Shown piece after piece: positions 8,929 through 15,641 of a stretch of DNA of 15,641 nucleotides. The notes below the pieces were generated by a model. That model was not told the origin of the DNA. It was given only the letters and a program-made list of their open reading frames with translations, and did no database searches. The stretch is taken from contig JADGJC010000590.1 of NCBI GenBank assembly GCA_027596075.1, forward strand, positions 1-15,641, in the 5' to 3' direction. This DNA comes from Rhizophlyctis rosea (Eukaryota > Chytridiomycota > Chytridiomycetes > Rhizophlyctidales > Rhizophlyctidaceae). A program made the position numbers and the translations under genes. Each line of letters starts with the position of its first letter. Position 1 is the stretch's first letter.

Positions 8929-9222
8929 GTAAGTACGAAAAGCGCCGATTATTTCCGAGCGCTGCTGCTATTCGGAAGCAGACAAACAAAGAGTGTGAGT
9001 GATTTGCACCATTTTTTCCTTCCAAAGGGTTTGCGTTTTTCCGGAATGACTCCATCTGATTTCACTATGCACTCCATAGTCATCCGAATAGTTGTTTGCT
9101 TTGACTGTTGTTTCGTGACGCCACCATGGGCCGCACCTGAACGTATCCAAGCCATGGTATATTATCATTGAGGATATTTATCAACATGTACATTGATATT
9201 AATGATGTGAACAGAGCAACAG

Positions 9223-10739
9223 TCAAGAACCCTTCGGTCCCGTGTCGTTCAACCAACCGGCCCCGTTTCCGCTCCTCTCGCATCGAGTGCAAGCCCATGG
9301 GCCGAGTATTGGTGGTGGTCAGGCGACAAGTGGAGGCCCTTTCGGCGGCACAACCGCGCCAGCTCCGTCAATGTCATCGGGTGGATCCCGTGCGCCCGCG
9401 TTCAGCGGAACGGCATTTGGTGCTCCAGCCGCGCCTGCAGCGTCCGCAGCGACAACAACAGCAATTACTTCACTCGCTCCACCGTCCAGCTTCAGCTTTG
9501 GAGGACCGGCCGCACCCACGGCGAGCGCGCCTCCAGCGCCGCAACCGATACCATGGCAAGGAGCACCCAATCCCATGATGGCCAACTGGCAACCCGGTCA
9601 ACCCGGATACACTCCCGGCACGCTCCCACAACAAATGGCCGGCGGTGGTGCTGCTGGTGCTGCTGGACCCATGGGAGTGAGCGGAGGATCACAGTTGCCG
9701 CCACATCAACAACAATTGTATCTCCAGCAACAACAAAATCTCGGTCTTGGTGTGGCGACAACAGCATCTACGGCTGCAGCAAGCCCTACACACAACCACG
9801 CCCCACGCCGCAAGCACCGTTCCTTGTCAGCAACTGCAAGAAAGCAAAGTTCACCTCACACTACCGCATCACCCGCCTCACCCGCAGTCCTGACCTCCTC
9901 CCCGTCTACATCCGGACCACCATCGCAAGCTTCCGTCGTTCACACTCAACTTCGGCACTAACGGTGGAGGTCTTGCTGGACCCTCTGTTAGTGGATCTGC
10001 GTCGGGTGGAAGTGCTTCGACCCGGACACCTCAACCGCAACCAACAAACCTGCTGATGATGTGTACATGAAGCAGCTGCGAGACCAAGTACGTACAAGTG
10101 ATTTTTCGTCTTTCTGATTTCTGGGATTGTTATTCTCGAAGGGTGATGCCAATGCAATGTGCTTACTGTTTTGTTGCTTCAATCATTCCAGTGGCGAGTA
10201 AAGAATCCACACGATGCTGCAGATACTGGCGGTGTGCGCAAAAATCTTGCTCCTCGCAGTCGCAAGAACACGGGGGGCGGATCGAGTTCGGTAGTTGTTG
10301 GTGGGAACGCGGGGATGTCGATGTCCAGCATCGGCAGTCAAAGTACTACTGTGAGCGGGAGTACTGTTGGGGTTCGGCGCGTGATGGGGACGGGGAGTGG
10401 TGTTGGTGGGGGGGATGGGGTTCAGAATGGTGGGCCGCATGGAGCGGGGATGGCAGGGATGGGTACTGCGGGTATGAGTGTGGCGGGTATGGCGGGCACG
10501 CCGTCACAGCCGACGCGGAGCACTACTGTGGGACGTAGTGCCGACAAGTCACGAAAACGGGAAGAGGACGACGACGACGAGGAGCAGGACGAGGTTAGTT
10601 GACGGAAGACCCAATCCTTCGCACACAATGCCCGGCTTCCACTTTGGTTCTTTGATTGGTGAAGTCGAAAAATCAAGCCATCGTACTGACACCCTTCCCT
10701 TTTTTTGTTTATCATCCACAGGGGAAGCGTCGGAAGTAA
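9223..10739 (+). CDS. Gly/Pro/Ala/Gln-rich protein with FG dipeptides and charged C-terminus (5' end unresolved)
   Basis: The first long exon (from 9215 or 9223) encodes low-complexity sequence with FG contexts (EPFGPVSF, GGPFGG, TAFGAP, SFSFGG), then Q-rich SQLPPHQQQLYLQQQQN. After an unresolved frame change (about 9940-10054) it continues ADDVYMKQLRDQ. A good intron (10088-10191, GTACGT...TTCCAG) leads to an exon at 10192-10593 (WRVKNPHDAADTGG, then Gly/Met/Ser-rich sequence, then KSRKREEDDDDEEQDE). A second intron (10594-10721, CTGAC branch) leads to GKRRK and TAA at 10737-10739. The composition fits a nuclear, disordered protein such as an FG-nucleoporin-like or transcription cofactor, but no structured domain confirms either. 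The basic C-terminus (KSRKR, GKRRK) could be a nuclear localisation signal. Codon ends switch from C/A to G/T between the first and third exons. Confidence 0.55.
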
Positions 10740-10784
10740 CAATCTTCATGGCGGTCCCACTTGACGCATGCACGACATGCACAT

Positions 10785-10886
10785 GTAAGTCATCGTAACC
10801 TTTCATCCAATTCCGCATCCCATCAACCCTTCGGCACCATCAAATCCTTGATCTAACATACATCCTCCCCTTCCCCCCCACCACAG
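10785..10886 (+). other. probable 3'-UTR intron of the G/P/A-rich gene
   Basis: A consensus donor ACAT|GTAAGT follows the TAA by 45 nt. A CTAAC branch candidate (about 10853-10857) and a CCACCACAG acceptor end it at 10886, 102 nt in all. The sequence after it is A-rich and without a long frame, consistent with 3' UTR. Confidence 0.5.
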
Positions 10887-11187
10887 GCAAAAGGAAAAAA
10901 AGGAAAACCATCCAAAAAAAAACAGCCGATAAAAGAAATCTAAACAAAAAAAAACACGTCACGCAAGTCCATAGTAGTTAGTGTTCAGTAAATTCTTAGC
11001 AGTTGAAACCCCCTTTTGTCGCTTTTCTCGTAGCATGCCCTTTGCGCATGCTTCTTTTCGGACTGCTTATGCTTTCATTTTGTTTTTTCTTTTTTCCGCC
11101 TTTTGTGTTTTTCTTTTCTTTTGCAGTATTAGTCAGTTATAGTTTGCATCAGTTTTTTTTTTTTAGCAATTGCACTTTATCTGCGTT

Positions 11188-11216
11188 GGGGCGGGCGGGT
11201 TAGGGTTTGGGGAGGG
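11188..11216 (+). other. predicted G-quadruplex motif
   Basis: Six runs of 3-4 G occur within 29 nt: 11188-11191, 11193-11195, 11197-11199, 11203-11205, 11209-11212, 11214-11216, with loops of 1-3 nt. This meets the usual G3+N1-7 rule with spare runs. The middle contains one telomere-like gggttaggg, but it is not a telomeric array. Confidence 0.85.
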
Positions 11217-11510
11217 AGGATTTGGCGGGGTGGAGGGAGCATTTGGTGGGTGATGATGGAGTGGGTGGGAAGTGTGTTGGATGGAGTGTGTTTAGTGTAT
11301 GGATGATGCCGGTGCTTGGAGGGGAGTTTGGTGTGTTGCTTGCCTCAACCAGAAAGTAAAATGTATAATTTAGTGTTTTTCTTTGCATATCGTACATGCT
11401 TGATTATTGTTTGGGCGGGTTTTTTTCCATGAGTGAGTGGTCTGAACGCTCCTGACGGATACACAGCTTTCCGTCCTCGACGACGACACTGTTCATCTTC
11501 GCCATGAGTG

Positions 11511-11516
11511 TTTATT
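11511..11516 (-). terminator. polyadenylation signal for the bestrophin-like gene
   Basis: The minus strand reads AATAAA here, about 120 nt downstream of the bestrophin stop codon (11634-11636), at a normal distance for a fungal 3' UTR. An unrelated AATAAA on the + strand at about 11533 is far from any + gene end. Confidence 0.5.
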
Positions 11517-11633
11517 ACCATCAAGGAAGAAACAATAAAAACTATACTCAAAAAGATATGTGCAAAAGACTAAACGTCTAACCTAATATCGGAACTATCT
11601 ACGAAGCAGAAACAACGTTTCCAAAACACCCCT

Positions 11634-13273
11634 CTAAATATCCTTCCCACCCACATTAACATCCACCACCCCCACCTTCCTCTCCTCAACCTTGATCATA
11701 TCCCTCGCAACCCCCCACCTCTCCGGCGAAAACACCTCCCCAGCATCCATCAACTCCCCCAACTCCCTCTCAGTATCCTCACAAAAAGCATCAACCGGCA
11801 AATCATTATCATCATACCCAAACGGATCCTCAATCTGCCGCCCAATACTATCAATCCCCAACATCGTAAAGCTCGCCAACATCACCAGTGGCACCGTGCC
11901 CCAACTAATCGCCTGAATCGTCTGAAACGGCAACGAAAGGAGGTAGAGCCAGAGTGTTTGGCGGAGGTGGACGTGGTAGGCCATTGGGATGGGACTGTTG
12001 CGGATGCGTTCAAAGGAGGAGAGGCATTCGATCATGGAGGAGGAGGCGTTTGTCATGGCGAGGAAGGGGCCGGCTTCGATTTTGCCGGTGTCTTTGACGT
12101 TGTTGATGTAGGAGGAGAGGTGGAAGGAGATTTCGAGGGGGAGGTTGTCGGTTTCGGGGCCGGATTTGTGGGGGGCAAAGTCGGGGAGGTGTTGGAGGAG
12201 GTGGCGGAGGTCGTCGTAGTTGGCGCCTGGTTCGTTGCCTGGTGTGGGTTGGATGTTGATGTTAGTACATGTGGATTGGTGTTCCCCATCCTATTTCGCA
12301 CTCTATGAAATACCATTCCACGCACGATGTCACGTGACCGGACAGCGCGATGTAAACAAACCCCCCATATCCACAAAACGCAGTAGCGGATACTTACGAA
12401 GATAGTGCTTTGTAGCCACAGTAAATGCCAAAAGCAAAGCGAGGCAGCCCTTCTTTTGTTCAGACACTTCAGGATGACCATCCGCCGGCACGCCAATCCA
12501 TACGAGACGGGCCAAGTTTCTCACTTGCGTCAGCAGGGTGCCCCATGTCCGTCGTCCTTCCCAGTACCTGAATTGGGAAGGTTGTCAATAACTCAATGGC
12601 TTCGTCAATGAAGCAAGAACGATTCCTAACCGATCGTAAGCAGTGTTGGTCCTGAAGACCAAAAGCAGCGACATTACGATACCAAGAATTGTGATGAGTT
12701 GAGTTGAGATCAAGAACCACTGCCATCCTCCGGATTTGTAGAGTAAGCACCAGAGAATACTCCATGCAGTGAGTACGAGCGTAGGCGCCACGACGTGAGG
12801 GATGATACTGCCGCGGATGCGAACGAAGTCGCCCCATGCGTATCGGACTTCGTTATGTGCTATGGATGAGGGGAGCTCATGCGTCAGCACTGTTGCTCGG
12901 GCAACTGTTAACCCACCAAGATCCCATCCTCACCTTTATGCAAGAAAGGTCTGTGCTTAGATATGTGCCGAGCTGGCGCCGTGCAAATTCGGGTGGTGAT
13001 GCGTTGCAGGGTGGTTCGGAGTTGAGACGGTCGGCGGGAAGGAGGGGGTCCGGCGTCGCCTACCGAGAGTGAACCGTTGGGATAACGTGAGGGAGGAGCA
13101 GCAGCATCATTGTGGAAAGTAACGCAGGGGTCGGTCGTTTGTGGGGGCAGGTCGGTGACGAGTGTGGTTTCTGATGCGTCGGTCACCAAAGAGAAGTGGG
13201 AGCTGGCCTTCCGGCGGATATCAGCGAAGTGGGAGCTTGCCTTCCGGCGGATATCGTCCGTTGTCCCCGTCAT
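11634..13273 (-). CDS. bestrophin-like anion channel (4 exons)
   Basis: Exons 12934-13273, 12631-12859, 12398-12567 and 11634-12238 join in phase to 1344 nt, 447 aa. Introns are 74, 63 and 159 nt; the last has a perfect TACTAAC branch point. Residues 1-113 are a Ser/Thr/Arg-rich cytosolic tail with an 11-residue duplication. Then come RYAWGDFVRIRGSIIPHVV, a first membrane segment (about 133-154), a second (162-181), and the family signature LLLVFRTNTAYDRYWEGRRT (about residues 178-197), followed by QVRNLARLVWIGVP. Later parts include membrane-type helices around WLYLLSLPFQTIQAISWG and the acidic IEDPFGYDDNDLPVD, equivalent to the bestrophin 'EDPFG.D.NDLPLD' motif. Family members form pentameric chloride or other anion channels in plasma or organelle membranes. 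The ATG at 13273 is the first after an in-frame TAG. It is transcribed away from the PPR-like gene. Confidence 0.9.
12329..12338. promoter_or_regulatory. 10-bp palindrome with CACGTG E-box, in intron 3
   Basis: gtcacgtgac is a perfect palindrome containing CACGTG, the core bound by bHLH factors such as Cbf1/Pho4 in fungi. It lies inside the longest intron of the bestrophin-like gene. A single match of this size may be chance. Confidence 0.25.
13193..13258 (-). repeat. 33-bp in-frame tandem duplication in bestrophin exon 1
   Basis: Units 13193-13225 and 13226-13258 differ at only three positions. Each encodes the 11 residues D-I-R-R-K-A-S-S-H-F plus A or S in the N-terminal cytosolic tail, doubling an R-R-K-A-S basophilic kinase-type site. 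Confidence 0.9.
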
Positions 13274-13941
13274 TGCCAGAGCTCGTTTACAAGGTGTTTC
13301 TGTATATGCTAGCACCTAGTGGAGACGTTCTATATATCGCCCGCAGCCCTTTACTTCTAGGCACCTATTCAAAGGAATTACCTGTGTGCTTGAAAGTCTG
13401 AAGGGTGCTGTCAGATAGGTAGACTACCTACCTATGTTGGTATTATGTACAAGTATCGCATTTGCATTTTGGGACCTTACTCCAAAATATGATGGGTAGT
13501 GAGTGAGTGGCGCCTTGTGGCACTGTACCGCACCTTCGCTCAGCCTTCACTCCCCGAATCCGCGCCCAAAGTCGAATCAAGCTTTGAAGCGAGCCGCGCC
13601 CAAGTGGGTCCGAAACTCTCCTAACTCTCGGCTGGGCATCCACTAGCTGGGCATCTAGCTGGGCATCCACTAGCCATTCACGGCCATTTAGCTATGTGCG
13701 GCTATTGTGAGATGAATCGTCATGACTCATCCGGCTCCTCCCATCAGAAACCAGTCGGAAACCGACCGTTCCCTGCCCCCGCTAGTTCAACAATTCTCGC
13801 GGCAGATCTATTAGTAAGAGAAAGACCTCTCCCACTTCCGTGGGTAGCAGCATAGTGTAGGACCACCTCCATGTTCACGGAACGGCTAGATATTAGTACC
13901 ATATAGCATATGTGGAGTTTTTGCTCGTGAGCGGCGTATGG
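13274..13941. promoter_or_regulatory. shared divergent promoter region
   Basis: These 668 bp lie between the start codons of the bestrophin-like gene (-) and the PPR-like gene (+), so both promoters should be here. Seen: a TATATA at about 13331-13336, roughly 60 bp upstream of the bestrophin ATG; an 8-bp perfect inverted repeat with arms 13415-13422 and 13428-13435; and a three-unit short repeat at 13631-13672. No coding frame is supported. Confidence 0.55.
13631..13672. repeat. short tandem repeat, three units
   Basis: The 15-bp unit gctgggcatccacta occurs at 13631-13645 and 13658-13672. Between them is a 12-bp version lacking three bases (13646-13657). Confidence 0.85.
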
Positions 13942-15641
13942 ATGTTATGGATGGCACAACGTGGCCTACTCGGCAGTGCACCCACTTCCTTGTCCTCTCT
14001 CACACGCTATCGACCAGCTATCGGGGAACCTAAGCAGTCCACCCCTCAGCAACACTCGAAATACGTTCACTTTGCTGTGCATCGCCCTCGCCCAACTCGC
14101 CCTACCCACTTTCCACTGCAAACATGGGTTCGTCCAGCCTCCTTAGCCTTACCCTCCAACCCTTGCCTCCTCCCGCTCGTCTGGGGAACTGCACACGCTC
14201 AAAAAGTTTCCCTCGATGTATACGAAGCTCACCACATCCCATCGATGCTGGATGAAGAAGCTCTAGAACACCAAGTCCGCAAACAATGCTTCGAAATTAT
14301 GTCAGCCATAAAATTGCGCGACGAGGGTGATCCAGACGACCCCTTTAACCTCGGCTTCGGTCTCGACATCGACACGCAATACTCCCATATCGATCCTTGG
14401 TTATCATACAACTGCCTAGTCCACAACACCTACGTCCTTAAATACCTTCCCAGAGAATTCTTTACAAAAATGCTCGCGTACACGATTGACATCGTGACGA
14501 GCCCTCAAACGTGTTTGGACCGCATGGCAACCGTCATAGAAGACATGCTCCATGCAGGACACCGACCTCGCTGGTGGAAGATTGTTCAGGCGTGGGAAAA
14601 TTGGGGCCGCATCGATGACATGCCGTATATAATGGCGCAGATGCGTAGATTCCGGTCGGCTGCTCAACGAGGAGGTGTGGAACTGAGGGGACTACATAGG
14701 AGCCTTCTAACGGCGCTTTATGAGAGGAAACTGCTGTTCCCGGTCCAACTGATAGCGGATGACTATCTCAAGTACGAAAAACCATTCCATCGGACCGGCG
14801 TTCAGATCCTCCAAGCATTTGTACAACTCCGTCAACCACAGGAAGTCCTAAACCGCTACGGAGTCCTCGTCGCAGCCGGCTGTCCCAGTACCGTCGAAAT
14901 GATCCAAATAGTTTTCATGGCTCTTAAGCAAGCCAATCAACTCTGGATCCCAGCCGAACTAGCCCCGCCCGATGCCCCTCAAATTCCTTACACCGACAAT
15001 ATCGACTACGACGGCGACGACACTCCAACACCAACACCCCGCGTCCTCCTCCCCACCCATTTCATCGGCCGCTTATTCTACGCTAAAGCCCAAGCAGACA
15101 ACACCCTCAACAGACCCTCGAAATGTATCTACCTCCAGATTCTTTGCAGCCAACACCGTGACGCCGAAGCCATACCCCTCGCAAAAGAACTCCTAGCACT
15201 GAAAGAGTTTGAAGTAGATTGCCAAGTCTACTCCGCGATGGCCGATAAACTTATCGCCGAACATAAAGTCAGGCAAGCCTACGCCCTCCTCCACCGTCCA
15301 GCACCGTCCGCCACGACGACAACAACGTCACCAACCGACATTCAAACCAAAACAAACTACCACCATATCCTCCGCCACGCCAAAGCCGGCTCAGGCATCA
15401 CATTCTTCCGCCAACTACACCATAACAACCATAAACTCGACAGTCACTTCTACACCCTCTTATGCGTCTGTGTATGTCGGAGGCTGCATTTGTGGCAGTG
15501 GGGAATGGCGCCTAGACGGGATGTGGAGTGGGTTGTGGGGTGTCTTGTGGAGGTTTTGAGTGTTATGAAGGAGGAGGGAGTGGAGGTTGAGGTTGGTTTG
15601 AAGAGGTTTTTGGAGTGGTGGGTTGGGAGGCAGGAGGGGTG
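13942..15641 (+). CDS. PPR-like helical-repeat protein, probably mitochondrial (partial, runs off window)
   Basis: One uninterrupted frame runs from a TAG at 13894-13896 through the right edge, 566 codons from the first ATG (13942; a second ATG is at 13951). The N-terminus (MAQRGLLGSAPTSLSSLTRY from the second ATG) is rich in Ser, Leu and Arg with little acid, as expected of a mitochondrial presequence. The body is alpha-helical with degenerate ~35-residue units. MLHAGHRPRWWKIVQAWENW followed by GRIDDMPYIMAQM resembles the PPR pattern of 'G..P....y...i.a....g...'. AEAIPLAKELLALKEFEVDC followed by QVYSAMADKLIAEHKVRQAY is another. An Asp/Thr/Pro linker (about residues 352-372) divides the protein. 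PPR proteins bind organellar RNA; family assignment is by pattern and moderate. The C-terminus is missing. Codons from about 15480 on have no C in the third position, unlike the C-rich body. Confidence 0.7.
   Translation, partial: MLWMAQRGLLGSAPTSLSSLTRYRPAIGEPKQSTPQQHSKYVHFAVHRPRPTRPTHFPLQTWVRPASLALPSNPCLLPLVWGTAHAQKVSLDVYEAHHIPSMLDEEALEHQVRKQCFEIMSAIKLRDEGDPDDPFNLGFGLDIDTQYSHIDPWLSYNCLVHNTYVLKYLPREFFTKMLAYTIDIVTSPQTCLDRMATVIEDMLHAGHRPRWWKIVQAWENWGRIDDMPYIMAQMRRFRSAAQRGGVELRGLHRSLLTALYERKLLFPVQLIADDYLKYEKPFHRTGVQILQAFVQLRQPQEVLNRYGVLVAAGCPSTVEMIQIVFMALKQANQLWIPAELAPPDAPQIPYTDNIDYDGDDTPTPTPRVLLPTHFIGRLFYAKAQADNTLNRPSKCIYLQILCSQHRDAEAIPLAKELLALKEFEVDCQVYSAMADKLIAEHKVRQAYALLHRPAPSATTTTTSPTDIQTKTNYHHILRHAKAGSGITFFRQLHHNNHKLDSHFYTLLCVCVCRRLHLWQWGMAPRRDVEWVVGCLVEVLSVMKEEGVEVEVGLKRFLEWWVGRQEG

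Larger units (their letters stand above)
10887..11633. other. convergent intergenic region with strand-asymmetric blocks
   Basis: After an A-rich stretch (about 10893-10962) come T-rich DNA (about 11070-11165, ending in a run of 12 T at 11153-11164 followed by AG), then a nearly C-free G-rich block (11186-11340). It separates the + strand G/P/A-rich gene from the minus-strand bestrophin gene. A 52-codon frame from 11204 to about 11359 has third positions mostly G/T like the 3' ends of nearby genes; with no start or upstream exon I do not call it a gene. Confidence 0.6.

Noticed and set aside
9553..10056. Long + ORF overlapping the G/P/A-rich gene in another frame
   Set aside because: GC-rich low-complexity DNA leaves several frames open; this one reads improbable Trp/Cys runs, while the neighbouring frame gives coherent Gly/Pro/Ala/FG sequence. 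Its stretch 9780-9940 has decent codon use, so a small doubt remains.
11188..11216. Telomeric repeat
   Set aside because: Only one gggttaggg unit is present, not a tandem array; the G-quadruplex description fits better.
11958..12308. Plus-strand ORF rich in Gly, Val and Asp
   Set aside because: Antisense shadow of bestrophin exon 4.
12053..12496. Minus-strand ORF reading Pro/Thr/Ser-rich sequence
   Set aside because: It is a shifted frame through bestrophin exons 3-4 and intron 3; the conserved channel sequence is in the other frame.
1..15641. tRNA genes
   Set aside because: A scan by eye for T-arm GGTTCRA sequences with matching acceptor stems found none convincing; a covariance search was not possible.

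Overview
The window looks like nuclear DNA of a fungus, most likely a zoosporic chytrid. The reasons are short spliceosomal introns (60-175 nt) with GTRAGT-type donors and CTRAC/CTGAC branch points, a fungal-type tail-anchored Ubc6, a bestrophin-like anion channel, and a protein built from tryptophan-rich 'LEWWRRSGL' ankyrin-like repeats of a kind I associate with chytrids. The phylum is inferred; no rRNA or tRNA was seen. All gene models come from reading the sequence by hand, joining exons by splice motif, phase and family similarity.

Layout. 1-1382: poorly resolved, with two possible partial coding stretches on +, a 61-bp tandem duplication and a 45-nt pyrimidine tract. 1383-1664 (+): a two-exon stand-alone SWIB-domain protein. 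About 1691/1767-2834 (+): the WW-rich ankyrin-like protein, so close to SWIB that a spliced fusion is possible. 3120-4356 (-): ubiquitin-conjugating enzyme Ubc6/UBE2J2, seven exons, complete, convergent with the repeat gene. 4357-8305: about 4 kb with no gene I can support; it holds a striking pair of tandem inverted-repeat elements (7888-8103). 8306-8676 (+): possible small Cys-rich protein. About 9223-10739 (+): Gly/Pro/Ala/Gln-rich protein with scattered FG dipeptides and a basic/acidic C-terminus, with an unresolved frame change and a 3'-UTR intron. 11188-11216: strong G-quadruplex motif. 11634-13273 (-): four-exon bestrophin-like channel. 13274-13941: divergent promoter region. 13942-15641+ (+): N-terminal 566 codons of a PPR-like, probably mitochondrial, helical-repeat protein running off the window.

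The genes do not form a pathway. Ubc6 acts in ER-associated degradation, SWIB proteins in chromatin, bestrophins in anion transport and PPR-like proteins in organelle RNA metabolism. The most unusual signals are the twin hairpin elements, an intragenic switch from C-ending to G/T-ending codons toward the 3' end of four genes on both strands, the stop-free 3n introns of Ubc6, and the SWIB/ankyrin junction.
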